A stretch of 22,250 nt of DNA, taken from the NCBI GenBank assembly GCA_000432915.1, contig HF995237.1, positions 17,129 through 39,378 on the forward strand, written 5' to 3'. The notes beneath the pieces were generated by a model, which was not told the DNA's origin, searched no databases, and saw only the letters and a program-made list of their open reading frames with translations. Positions 8,832-16,988 of the stretch are shown one piece after another. Each line of letters begins with the position of its first letter. The first letter of the stretch is position 1. This DNA comes from Firmicutes bacterium CAG:194. GTDB lineage: Bacteria > Bacillota > Clostridia > Lachnospirales > Lachnospiraceae. The position numbers and the translations under genes are program-made.

Positions 8832-9868
8832 TGAGTACATTTACTAACAAAACATTAATGATAACTGGTGGAACTGGTTCATTTGGAAATGCAGTTTTGA
8901 ATCGTTTCCTGAAAACTGATATTGGGGAAATCCGTATCTTTTCTCGTGATGAAAAGAAGCAAGATGATATGCGACATGATTTCCAAGCAAGAATGCCGGA
9001 AGTAGCAGACAAGATTAAATTTTATATTGGTGATGTGCGTGATTTGCAGTCCGTAAGAGGTGCAATGCCGGGAGTAGATTATATTTTCCATGCAGCAGCA
9101 TTAAAACAGGTACCATCATGTGAGTTCTTCCCGATGGAAGCAGTTCGCACAAATGTTATTGGAACAGAGAATGTGCTTACAGCAGCAATTGAAGAAGGTG
9201 TGGAATCTGTAATTTGCTTATCAACAGATAAAGCAGCATATCCAATCAATGCAATGGGTATCACAAAAGCAATTGAAGAAAAAGTAGCAGTTGCAAAATC
9301 CAGAATGTCTGGTAAAACGAAGATTTGCTGTACACGTTATGGAAATGTTATGTGTAGCCGAGGATCTGTTATTCCACTTTGGATTGAGCAGATTAAACAG
9401 GGGAACCCAATTACTTTAACAGAACCATCCATGACACGTTTTATTATGAGTTTGGAGGAAGCTGTTGATCTTGTACTGTTTGCATTTGAACATGGAGAAA
9501 ATGGAGATTTGCTGATTCAGAAAGCACCGGCTTGTACGATCCAGACACAGGCAGAAGCTGTATGTGAACTGTTTGGAGGTAAGAAAGAGGATATCAAAGT
9601 TATTGGCATTCGTCATGGAGAGAAGATGTATGAAACACTTCTTACGAATGAGGAATGTGCTAAGGCTGTTGATATGGGTAATTTCTATCGAGTTCCTGCT
9701 GATAATAGGGGATTAAATTATGATAAATATTTCAAGGATGGGGACGAAAAGAGAAATACATTGACAGAATTTAATTCTAACAATACTAAGAGACTGAATC
9801 TGGAAGAAACAAAGGAAAAAATTGCTTCTTTGGCATATATTCAGGCTGAACTTGCAAAGATGGAATAG
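8831..9868 (+). CDS. capE: UDP-GlcNAc 4,6-dehydratase/5-epimerase CapE (FnlA/WbjB type), first step to UDP-L-FucNAc
   Basis: A 345-aa soluble SDR enzyme. The NAD(P)-binding loop is TGGTGSFGN (residues 13-21); LSTDKA followed by AMGITKAIEEK contains the Met/Lys active-site pattern of inverting 4,6-dehydratases. RYGNVMCSRGSVIPLW and GIRHGEKMYETLL are characteristic of the FnlA/CapE/WbjB branch. These enzymes turn UDP-GlcNAc into UDP-4-keto-6-deoxy-L-hexose intermediates, which CapF reduces and CapG epimerises at C2. Length matches the staphylococcal CapE (~342 aa). AAGGAG lies about 9 nt before the ATG, which overlaps the flippase stop by one base. Its partner genes are 2 kb downstream, separated by a foreign-looking two-gene cassette. 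It differs from the CapD-type dehydratase at the window's left end, so the locus has two different 4,6-dehydratases. Confidence 0.92.
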   Translation: MSTFTNKTLMITGGTGSFGNAVLNRFLKTDIGEIRIFSRDEKKQDDMRHDFQARMPEVADKIKFYIGDVRDLQSVRGAMPGVDYIFHAAALKQVPSCEFFPMEAVRTNVIGTENVLTAAIEEGVESVICLSTDKAAYPINAMGITKAIEEKVAVAKSRMSGKTKICCTRYGNVMCSRGSVIPLWIEQIKQGNPITLTEPSMTRFIMSLEEAVDLVLFAFEHGENGDLLIQKAPACTIQTQAEAVCELFGGKKEDIKVIGIRHGEKMYETLLTNEECAKAVDMGNFYRVPADNRGLNYDKYFKDGDEKRNTLTEFNSNNTKRLNLEETKEKIASLAYIQAELAKME

Positions 9869-9902
9869 TAAAGAAATATACATATTGTGGAAGGAGGAGT
9901 GC

Positions 9903-10427
9903 ATGGTGAGTGACAATTCAAATTTCGAGGTTAATGCAGAACGCATTTATGATAATTTGGAACTGCTTGAGAAGGGGCGTGTATATGAATTACAAAAAGC
10001 TCCGGGGGTGCCAAAATGTGCAACACTGGCAAATCGAATAAGAGATGATGTGGATGTGATTGTTAAAGAACTTAATGAAAGAGAAGGTACAGAAGCTACA
10101 GATGAAGAAAGATTTAATTTGCTTGCAAAATTGTTGGGCGGTCTGTATGCAGAATTTTCGGCATTGTCAAAAAAACAGCCAGATGCTTTAACAAATGCAT
10201 TTAAAACAGATCAAGTTAATCGTGTACTCTCTCCTTTAAAAAAGATAATGGCATCAGAAGATTCTACACAATATTTGGACTTGTTACTGGAAGCTGAGGA
10301 CGGACAGACAAATGGAAAAGGAAGAAGTTCATACAGCGATGCAGTAATTATTATGAGTCAATATAAAACTGCTTGTGATGAGTTTAGATTAAAGTATTTT
10401 AATAAAGGATGGGATCATCTATGGTAG
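9903..10427 (+). CDS. Hypothetical helical protein, first gene of the nuclease cassette
   Basis: A 174-aa protein with no domain that I recognise. It is predicted mostly alpha-helical and acidic, with no signal peptide or membrane segment. Leu/Ala-rich stretches such as LLAKLLGGLYAEFSALS could form a helical bundle. AGGAGG at 9892-9897 sits 5 nt before the ATG at 9903; the frame extends upstream to 9822 inside capE, but without an RBS there. The stop is 19 nt before the nuclease gene, so the two are co-transcribed and probably work together, for example as a regulatory, sensing or neutralising partner. It has no relation to sugar metabolism that I can see. Confidence 0.75.
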   Translation: MVSDNSNFEVNAERIYDNLELLEKGRVYELQKAPGVPKCATLANRIRDDVDVIVKELNEREGTEATDEERFNLLAKLLGGLYAEFSALSKKQPDALTNAFKTDQVNRVLSPLKKIMASEDSTQYLDLLLEAEDGQTNGKGRSSYSDAVIIMSQYKTACDEFRLKYFNKGWDHLW

Positions 10428-10446
10428 AGGTGAGGTGTTCTGAAAT

Positions 10447-11841
10447 ATGTTGTTATCAGATTATTTGCAAATAGGAGAAGCACTGGAGAATGTGGGCGTG
10501 TTTGATCCAGTGCTGGATAAGGATAATGCGTTTTTTATTAACATCCAGAGATTAAAGGAAACAACTACTCCAGAGTTTGAAGGTTCTTACGAAAGAATCA
10601 ATGATTTTTTTCGGAAAATCATAAAATTATTGGATCGTGCAGAACAAAAAAATGTAAAAGATACATATTTTCGAGCTGCATTCGATATATTTAAATTTTC
10701 AGAAGTGAATGGTATATGCTTAGGTTTTGGGGAAAAGGCACCAGGATCAGGATTTGGACCTAAAATATCAAAGATGGTATTAGAAACAGCATATGATATA
10801 GTTAAGGCTGGAATTGATGATCCAGAATTTTTTCAGTTGTTACCGTTATTTCAGGACAATGTTGGACCGGATCGTTTAAGTGATATGATTGCAACATTGA
10901 TTTTACCGGATATACAGACATATACGGAGAGAGTGAACCAACAACTTGGAATTATAAAAAATAATTATCCGGATAAGTTGTTTAATAATGGATTATTATG
11001 CAACCCACTAAAAGGATATGAAGTACTTTTGCTTCCGACAGAAATATTGCATAAATTGCCGGTAGCAAAATCATGGGAAGAAATAGATTCAGTTATTGTA
11101 GAGAACAATACAATTCGAGCGATGATGAATAATGAGGTGGCGGAACAATGGACACAATGGGCTGCTACTGATCGTAAATATTATTTGCGAGAGAAAATAT
11201 TTAAGGATTCAGAAAAGTGTAAACAGGTTATCGAAGCGTACCGAGAAGAAAAACTGGATGCATACAATCCGGAAGAACAGATTGATTATTTTCTTGCTAA
11301 ATTATGGCAGAGAATAGAGAAAAGTGGAATATCGTGGTTGTCAAGGTATAAAGACAGAGAAATAGACAGTAAAACTGCTTCGATTGAAATTTTGAGTCTT
11401 TTCAAAAATTGGGTAGAATACAATAGAGGTTGGGAAGTTATATTAAGTGCCGGAACTCAGAAGCGTGAAAAGATTGTACAACGAGTGATTCATTTATCGG
11501 GTATAGCTTATATTCAGGCAAATAATTTAAGTTTGAGTTGTGAAGCTGATGAGGGAAGAGGGCCTGTTGACTTTAAAATTAGCCGAGGACAAGATATAAC
11601 GGTTATAGAAGTAAAATTGTCTTCTAATGGTCAGTATATGCATGGATATGACACACAGGTGGAGGAATATGCAAAAGCTGAGCAGACGGACAATATGGTT
11701 TATGTATTGGTTAACGTTGGAAATCCAGGAAAGGTAAAAAAAATTCTTGATCGTTATAATCGAGATATAGATGAAGGTAAAAAAGTTCCAGAAGTAATCA
11801 TGATAGATTCGACAAGTAAGGAATCTGCAAGCATTACATAA
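10447..11841 (+). CDS. PD-(D/E)xK nuclease-domain protein, candidate defence effector
   Basis: A 464-aa protein with two parts. Residues ~1-300 are a helical region without a domain I can name, including a GEKAPGSGFGPKIS loop at ~96-109. Residues ~335-460 carry a restriction-endonuclease-like core: GPVDFKISRG with D375, a 12-residue gap, then VIEVKLSS with E388-V-K390, and TQVEEYAKAE giving the Q-x3-Y motif often found after the active site in Mrr/RecB-like nucleases. The acidic helix KREKIVQRVIH lies upstream, as expected for the fold. The spacing D-x12-E-x-K and the Q-x3-Y pattern make the nuclease call good; target and trigger are unknown. It follows a 174-aa partner gene in a capsule operon and has no metabolic role there, so defence is the leading inference. 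Confidence 0.82.
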   Translation: MLLSDYLQIGEALENVGVFDPVLDKDNAFFINIQRLKETTTPEFEGSYERINDFFRKIIKLLDRAEQKNVKDTYFRAAFDIFKFSEVNGICLGFGEKAPGSGFGPKISKMVLETAYDIVKAGIDDPEFFQLLPLFQDNVGPDRLSDMIATLILPDIQTYTERVNQQLGIIKNNYPDKLFNNGLLCNPLKGYEVLLLPTEILHKLPVAKSWEEIDSVIVENNTIRAMMNNEVAEQWTQWAATDRKYYLREKIFKDSEKCKQVIEAYREEKLDAYNPEEQIDYFLAKLWQRIEKSGISWLSRYKDREIDSKTASIEILSLFKNWVEYNRGWEVILSAGTQKREKIVQRVIHLSGIAYIQANNLSLSCEADEGRGPVDFKISRGQDITVIEVKLSSNGQYMHGYDTQVEEYAKAEQTDNMVYVLVNVGNPGKVKKILDRYNRDIDEGKKVPEVIMIDSTSKESASIT

Positions 11842-11894
11842 TAGGAATTAAAATATGTATGATAACTATTCAAAGAAAGAGAGTGTGAATAATA

Positions 11895-13073
11895 ATGGGA
11901 ACATATGATACTGTAAAATGGAAAGAAAATGGAAAGTTAAAATTGTTAATTATTGTAGGAACCAGACCAGAGATTATCCGTTTGGCTGCTGTAATTAATA
12001 AAACCCGTAAGTATTTCGATGTGATTCTTGCCCATACAGGACAGAATTATGATTATAACTTAAATGGTGTATTTTTTAAGGACTTAAAGCTGGAGAATCC
12101 GGAAGTATATTTGAACGCTGTTGGAGCAGATCTTGGAGAAACTTGTGGAAATATTATTGCACAAAGTTATAAGCTGATGGCAGAGATTAAACCAGATGCA
12201 GTGCTGGTTCTTGGAGATACTAATAGCTGTTTGTCAGTGATTGGTGCGAAGAGATTGCATATCCCGATTTTTCATATGGAGGCAGGTAATCGCTGCAAGG
12301 ATGAGTGTCTTCCGGAAGAAACAAACAGACGTATTGTAGATATTATTTCCGATGTGAATATGGCATATTCTGAACATGCTCGTAGATATTTGGCAGATTG
12401 TGGTTTGCCAAAAGAGCGTACATATGTGACCGGATCACCTATGGCAGAGGTATTACATAACAATTTAGCAGAAATTGAAGCATCGGATATTCATAGTAAA
12501 CTTGGTTTGGAAAAAGGAAAGTATATACTTCTTTCAGCGCATCGTGAAGAAAATATTGATACAGAAAAGAATTTCTTATCTTTATTTAATGCAATAAATA
12601 AAATGGCTGAGAAGTATGATATGCCAATTTTATATTCATGCCATCCTAGAAGTAAAAAGAGAATTGAATCCACAGGATTTAAACTTGATCCGAGAGTGAT
12701 TCAGCATGAGCCACTTGGATTCCATGATTATAACTGTCTGCAGATGAATGCATTTGCAGTAGTGTCAGATTCTGGAACATTACCGGAAGAAAGTAGCTTC
12801 TTTACATCGGTGGGACATCCTTTCCCTGCTGTATGTATCCGTACATCAACAGAACGTCCGGAAGCATTAGACAAAGCTTGTTTTATTCTTTCAGGAATTG
12901 ATGAAAAAGGATTGTTACAGTCTGTTGATACTGCAGTTGAAATGAATAGAGCAGGAGATTATGGTATTCCAGTTCCAGATTATATTGAAGAAAATGTTAG
13001 TTCAAAAGTTGTAAAGATTATTCAGAGCTATACAGGTGTTGTTAATAAAATGGTTTGGAGAAAAGAAGTGTAA
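11895..13073 (+). CDS. capG: UDP-N-acetyl-hexosamine 2-epimerase CapG (FnlC/WbjD type)
   Basis: A 392-aa non-hydrolysing UDP-HexNAc 2-epimerase with GT-B-like fold. Markers are VGTRPEIIRLA near residue 21, HTGQNYDYN, LGDTNSC, the FHMEAGNRCKDECLPEETNRR segment with active-site acidic residues, SAHREEN, SDSGTLPEES, and RTSTERPEALDK, which is typical of the FnlC/CapG branch rather than of WecB/MnaA. It performs the last step to UDP-L-FucNAc (C2 epimerisation of UDP-2-acetamido-2,6-dideoxy-L-talose). About 16 extra residues precede the core domain. The RBS is weak (AAAGAGAG). The gene lies between the nuclease cassette and capF; other clusters usually keep capE, capF and capG adjacent. Confidence 0.9.
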   Translation: MGTYDTVKWKENGKLKLLIIVGTRPEIIRLAAVINKTRKYFDVILAHTGQNYDYNLNGVFFKDLKLENPEVYLNAVGADLGETCGNIIAQSYKLMAEIKPDAVLVLGDTNSCLSVIGAKRLHIPIFHMEAGNRCKDECLPEETNRRIVDIISDVNMAYSEHARRYLADCGLPKERTYVTGSPMAEVLHNNLAEIEASDIHSKLGLEKGKYILLSAHREENIDTEKNFLSLFNAINKMAEKYDMPILYSCHPRSKKRIESTGFKLDPRVIQHEPLGFHDYNCLQMNAFAVVSDSGTLPEESSFFTSVGHPFPAVCIRTSTERPEALDKACFILSGIDEKGLLQSVDTAVEMNRAGDYGIPVPDYIEENVSSKVVKIIQSYTGVVNKMVWRKEV

Positions 13074-13125
13074 ATGAAATGAGTTGCACTAACTTTATAA
13101 CAAATAGAATAAGGATGTGAATTAT

Positions 13126-14322
13126 ATGAATATTTTGGTAACAGGTGCGAAAGGTATGGTAGGCACCGCCTTGGTGAATAATTTAAAAAATATCCGGGAT
13201 AACAAGAATAGAACAAGACCGAATATCTTAATAGAAAATATATATGAGTATGACCTGAATTCAACACCAGAAGAATTAGAGCAGTATTGCCAGAATGCTG
13301 ATTTTGTATTTAATCTTGCAGGAGTAAATCGTCCTGAAAATCCAGAAGACTTTATGAAAGGAAATTTTGGATTTGCTTCTGATTTATTGAATACATTAAA
13401 GAAGTATAATAATAAAGCAACAATTATGCTTTCTTCATCAATACAGGCTACACTTGCAGGACGTTTTGGAAATTCAGAATATGGGCGTTCAAAAAAAGCG
13501 GGCGAGGAATTGTTTTTTGAGTATGCAAATGAAACGGGAGCTAAGGTTGCTGTATATCGTTTCCCTAATTTGATGGGACATTCCAGACCGAAATATAATT
13601 CAGCAGTGTCAACTTTTTGTTGGGCAGTGGCAAATGATGAAGAGTTTACTGTAAATGATCGTAATACAGAATTGGAATTACTGTATATTGATGATTTAGT
13701 AGAAGGTATGTTTGATCTGATAGAAGGAAAAGAGAAGCATTGCGAATTTGATGGTGTGGAAACAGTTATAAAAGAAGATGGAAAATATTGCTGTGTTCCA
13801 GTAACACATAAAGTTACGTTGGGAGAAATCGTAGACTTATTACAGCAATTTAAAGAACAGCCAACGACTCTTATGATGCCTAAAATGCCAGAGGGTTCTT
13901 TCGCAAAGAAATTGTACAGCTTATATTTAACATACTTGCCAAAAGAAAAATTCAAATATACATTAAAAATGAATGTGGATGATCGTGGTAGTTTTACAGA
14001 ATTAGTGCATACTCAGGATTGCGGTCAGGTGTCAATTAATATCAGTAGGCCGGGAATTACAAAAGGACAGCATTGGCATAACTCTAAATGGGAACTTTTC
14101 ATTGTTGTGGCAGGACATGGCTTAATTCAGGAACGCAATATTAATACAGGAGAAAAGGTGGAATTTGAAGTAAGCGGAGATAAAATTGAGGCTATACATA
14201 TGATTCCAGGCTGGACACATAATATTATCAACTTGAGTGAAACGGAAAATCTTGTGACTGTTATGACATGTAATGAGATTTTTAATCCAGAAAGACCGGA
14301 TACATTTTTTGAAGAAGTATAG
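13126..14322 (+). CDS. capF: CapF (FnlB type), bifunctional SDR-cupin reductase of UDP-L-FucNAc synthesis
   Basis: A 398-aa two-domain protein. Residues 1-~275 are an SDR domain opening MNILVTGAKGMVGTAL, with the G-x2-G-x2-G loop, and NLAGVNRPEN. Residues ~285-398 are a cupin; GQHWHNSKWELF and MIPGWTHNIINLS provide the metal-binding His/Glu ligands and VVAGHGL the barrel turn. This SDR-cupin architecture is diagnostic of CapF, which reduces the CapE product to UDP-2-acetamido-2,6-dideoxy-L-talose. A GTG at 13117 is also in frame, but AAGGA at 13111-13115 is properly spaced only for the ATG at 13126. It is slightly longer than the staphylococcal CapF (369 aa). A long antisense ORF in this gene is a codon-usage shadow. 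Confidence 0.93.
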   Translation: MNILVTGAKGMVGTALVNNLKNIRDNKNRTRPNILIENIYEYDLNSTPEELEQYCQNADFVFNLAGVNRPENPEDFMKGNFGFASDLLNTLKKYNNKATIMLSSSIQATLAGRFGNSEYGRSKKAGEELFFEYANETGAKVAVYRFPNLMGHSRPKYNSAVSTFCWAVANDEEFTVNDRNTELELLYIDDLVEGMFDLIEGKEKHCEFDGVETVIKEDGKYCCVPVTHKVTLGEIVDLLQQFKEQPTTLMMPKMPEGSFAKKLYSLYLTYLPKEKFKYTLKMNVDDRGSFTELVHTQDCGQVSINISRPGITKGQHWHNSKWELFIVVAGHGLIQERNINTGEKVEFEVSGDKIEAIHMIPGWTHNIINLSETENLVTVMTCNEIFNPERPDTFFEEV

Positions 14323-14344
14323 TATTTGGGGAGGTAGAAGTAAA

Positions 14345-15583
14345 ATGAAAATAGCAGTAGCAGGAACTGGATATGTGGGACTTTCTATTGCCACATTATT
14401 ATCTCAAAATCATGAGGTAATGGCAGTTGATATTGTTCCAGAAAAGGTGGAGAAAATCAATAAAAGGATCAGTCCGATACAGGATGAATACATCGAAAAA
14501 TACTTAAAGGAAAAAGAGTTAAATCTGACAGCTACATTAGATGCGGAATCTGCATATAAAGATGCGGATTTTGTAGTTATTGCTGCACCTACGAACTATG
14601 ACAGTAAGAAAAATTTTTTTGATACATCAGCGGTAGAAGCTGTGATTAAGCTGGTTATTGAATATAACCCAGATGCAATTATGGTAATTAAATCTACAAT
14701 TCCGGTAGGGTATACCGCAAGTATTAGAGAAAAATTCCACTGTGATAATATTATCTTCAGTCCGGAATTTTTACGAGAGTCAAAAGCATTATATGATAAT
14801 CTGTACCCATCCAGAATTATTGTGGGAACAGATGTTGAAAATGCTAGACTTGTAAAAGCTGCGAACACGTTTGCTGGATTGTTACAGGAGGGTGCGATTA
14901 AAGAAAATATTGATACTTTGATAATGGGATTTACAGAAGCAGAAGCGGTAAAACTATTTGCTAATACATACTTGGCTCTCAGAGTTTCATATTTTAATGA
15001 GCTTGATACTTATGCAGAAATGAAGGGACTGAACACGCAGCAGATTATTAATGGGGTGTGCCTTGATCCGAGAATTGGTTCTCATTATAACAATCCGTCA
15101 TTTGGTTATGGTGGATATTGCTTACCGAAAGACACAAAGCAGCTTCTGGCAAATTATGCAGATGTTCCTCAGAATATGATGTCTGCAATCGTTGAGTCTA
15201 ATAGAACAAGGAAAGATTTCATAGCAGATCGTGTTTTACAGAAAGCAGGATATTACGCTTATGGAGATGAGAATACATATGATGCCTCTATGGAAAAAGA
15301 GGTTGTGATTGGTGTATATCGTCTTACTATGAAATCAAATTCAGATAATTTCCGCCAGTCTTCTATACAGGGAGTTATGAAGAGAATCAAAGCTAAAGGG
15401 GCAGCTGTGATTATTTATGAGCCAACATTGGAAGATGGAAGTACTTTCTTTGGAAGCAAGGTTGTGAATGATCTGGACAAATTTAAAGAACAGAGCCAGG
15501 CAATTATTGCTAATAGATATGATAGTTGCTTGGATGATGTGAAAGACAAAGTATATACAAGAGATTTGTATGGCAGAGATTAA
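14345..15583 (+). CDS. ugd: UDP-glucose 6-dehydrogenase (nucleotide sugar dehydrogenase)
   Basis: A 412-aa NAD-dependent dehydrogenase that oxidises UDP-glucose twice to UDP-glucuronate. MKIAVAGTGYVGLS is the N-terminal NAD-binding loop; IKSTIPVGYT and SPEFLRES are UGDH/UDP-ManNAcDH family motifs. EAVKLFANTYLALR holds the conserved Lys (K203), and GYGGYCLPKDTKQL carries the catalytic Cys (C259) and Asp (D263). The family C-terminal UDP-binding domain follows (~310-412). GGGGAGG at about 14329-14335 lies ~9 nt before the ATG at 14345; the frame is open further upstream into capF but lacks a start with an RBS. UDP-galacturonate or other uronates would need an epimerase not seen here. UDP-ManNAc dehydrogenase is the alternative reading, less likely on length and on the GYGGYCLPKDT form. 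Confidence 0.9.
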   Translation: MKIAVAGTGYVGLSIATLLSQNHEVMAVDIVPEKVEKINKRISPIQDEYIEKYLKEKELNLTATLDAESAYKDADFVVIAAPTNYDSKKNFFDTSAVEAVIKLVIEYNPDAIMVIKSTIPVGYTASIREKFHCDNIIFSPEFLRESKALYDNLYPSRIIVGTDVENARLVKAANTFAGLLQEGAIKENIDTLIMGFTEAEAVKLFANTYLALRVSYFNELDTYAEMKGLNTQQIINGVCLDPRIGSHYNNPSFGYGGYCLPKDTKQLLANYADVPQNMMSAIVESNRTRKDFIADRVLQKAGYYAYGDENTYDASMEKEVVIGVYRLTMKSNSDNFRQSSIQGVMKRIKAKGAAVIIYEPTLEDGSTFFGSKVVNDLDKFKEQSQAIIANRYDSCLDDVKDKVYTRDLYGRD

Positions 15584-15622
15584 ATAATATGTAAGAAGAT
15601 ATTTCAGGGAATGGGAGAAAAT

Positions 15623-16675
15623 ATGGGAGAACTTTATAAATCATCATTTTACAATAGGTTTTATGAAGTGGGCGGTCGATATTGGATTTTTAATACGTTA
15701 AATCAAGGGTTATTAGAGGTGCCAGAGCAGAGTTTCCGATTGCTGCAAAACAATAAGTTCGATATCGAAAAATGTGACCAAGATATGCTGGAAGATATTA
15801 ATGAATTGATAGAAAATGAATTTGTTGTTTTTGAAAATTATAATGAATTGAAAACTATTAAAAATCTGTTCCATAATGATAAATACAAACGAGATTATAT
15901 GTCTGTTACAATTATTCCCACGTTGGAATGTAATTGCGCTTGTTTTTATTGTTTTGAGAGGCAACATCATATAAAGCAAGAAGATAGTTTTGATTGGAAT
16001 AAAGTAACAGAAGGAATTCTTCATTATATTGAGGAAAAACTTCCATATGTAAAAACACTTAATATTGCATGGTTTGGTGGCGAACCCTTATTGAAAATCA
16101 AGGAGATAGATGATTTAAGTGAAAAGTTAATTGCATTGACAGAAAAATATGGGGTGGATTATACAGCTTCAATGACTACTAATGGCACTCGGTTAAAGTA
16201 TATTCCAGACGTGTGCAATAGATTAAAGAAAAATAAAATTTCTAATATTCAGATTACATTAGATGGAGATAGAGAACATCATGACCAAACAAGAAAATAT
16301 GCAAGTGATGGTCAAGGTACATTTGAAGATGTTGTAAAAGCCATAAAAATATTATATTTAGAGAAATTTAATGTAAGTGTTAGAATTAATCTGAATAAAA
16401 AAAATATACATACCATTTCAAATGTTTTTGATGTTTTGGAATATGAAGATTTAAAGAAAGTGAAATTATATTTTGGACAATTATTGGATTATTCGTCTGG
16501 AAATACTTCGGAAATCTACATGAATATAGAGGAATTTTCAGATACGATTGTAAAATTATATGAGGTATTGAAGGATAGAGGATTTCCTTATGGTATGGAT
16601 GATCATTATCCAACAGCAGCAAGAGCTTGTATGGCCTGTCGTCCAGACTCAGCAGTGATTGATTGCAACCATTAG
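15623..16675 (+). CDS. Radical SAM/SPASM maturase-like protein, 3'-truncated
   Basis: A 350-aa N-terminal part of a radical SAM protein. Residues 1-~90 form the small N-terminal domain common in SPASM-type peptide maturases (SSFYNRFYEVGG..., NTLNQGLLEV). The C-x3-C-x2-C cluster motif is ECNCACFYCF (C103, C107, C110), followed by WFGGEPLL (the SAM-binding GGE) and ITLDGDREHHDQTR. The C-terminal SPASM region begins with ACMACRPDSAVID and then stops after CNH, where complete relatives continue with more cluster cysteines. The next bases come from glmS, so the gene is broken by recombination and is probably not functional. GGGAG at 15613-15617 sets the start at 15623 rather than at 15611. No candidate precursor peptide lies in the 27 nt between the dehydrogenase and this gene's first ATG. 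Confidence 0.85.
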   Translation: MGELYKSSFYNRFYEVGGRYWIFNTLNQGLLEVPEQSFRLLQNNKFDIEKCDQDMLEDINELIENEFVVFENYNELKTIKNLFHNDKYKRDYMSVTIIPTLECNCACFYCFERQHHIKQEDSFDWNKVTEGILHYIEEKLPYVKTLNIAWFGGEPLLKIKEIDDLSEKLIALTEKYGVDYTASMTTNGTRLKYIPDVCNRLKKNKISNIQITLDGDREHHDQTRKYASDGQGTFEDVVKAIKILYLEKFNVSVRINLNKKNIHTISNVFDVLEYEDLKKVKLYFGQLLDYSSGNTSEIYMNIEEFSDTIVKLYEVLKDRGFPYGMDDHYPTAARACMACRPDSAVIDCNH

Positions 16676-16910
16676 TAATATGCTGGAGTGTAAGAGTCGA
16701 GGTGCGTATTTGATGGGACTGACAACATATGGAAAGTATGAGATTGAAGATCAGGTAAATTTTGCAGTTTATGTTCCGAAGATAGATGAACACTTCGTGG
16801 GAAGTCTGGCAGTTGTTCCATTGCAGTTAATGGGATATTATGTCAGTGTAGCTAAAGGGTTAGATGTAGACAAGCCTAGAAATCTGGCAAAGAGTGTTAC
16901 TGTGGAATAA
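16659..16910 (+). pseudogene. glmS: 3' fragment of glmS (glucosamine-fructose-6-phosphate aminotransferase), C-terminal ~80 codons
   Basis: The frame reads ISNMLECKSRGAYLMGLTTY and ends PRNLAKSVTVE followed by TAA, the nearly universal C-terminus of GlmS. FVGSLAVVPLQLMGYY and VAKGLDVDKP are the matching last segments of the second SIS domain. A complete GlmS is about 600 aa, so only the last ~80 residues remain, with no glutaminase domain and no start. A TGA lies in frame just upstream (16656-16658). The fragment is fused, out of frame, to the broken radical SAM gene; the joint lies within about 16655-16675. It cannot be an active enzyme and marks an integration or deletion boundary. Confidence 0.9.
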
Positions 16911-16920
16911 GGAAAGAATG

Positions 16921-16944
16921 CTCTGGCACTGACAGGTGTCAGAG
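16921..16944 (+). terminator. Stem-loop after the glmS fragment, possible weak terminator
   Basis: CTCTGGCAC and GTGTCAGAG form a 9-bp stem with one G-U pair and a TGACAG loop, 10 nt after the glmS stop. There is no proper T-tract (TGTTAG follows), so termination would be weak. The right part of the hairpin overlaps the -35 of the next promoter, so it could also be an operator. Confidence 0.4.
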
Positions 16945-16956
16945 TGTTAGTATAAT
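16929..16956 (+). promoter_or_regulatory. Sigma-A-type promoter of the membrane/HTH/VanZ operon
   Basis: CTGACA (16929-16934), 16-nt spacer, then a perfect TATAAT (16951-16956). The next gene begins 32 nt further on, behind an AAGGAGAA ribosome site. This starts a new transcription unit to the right of the capsule locus scar. Confidence 0.6.
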
Positions 16957-16988
16957 ATGATTGGATTGACACGAAAAAAGGAGAAAGT

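Noticed and set aside
13122..13955. 277-aa minus-strand ORF
   Set aside because: Fully antisense to capF, which has diagnostic SDR and cupin motifs; no RBS and a low-complexity Ser/Phe-rich product. A codon-usage shadow.
16659..16910. Independent small gene of 83 aa
   Set aside because: Its sequence is the C-terminus of GlmS without the enzyme's start or active domains, so it is a fragment rather than a gene.
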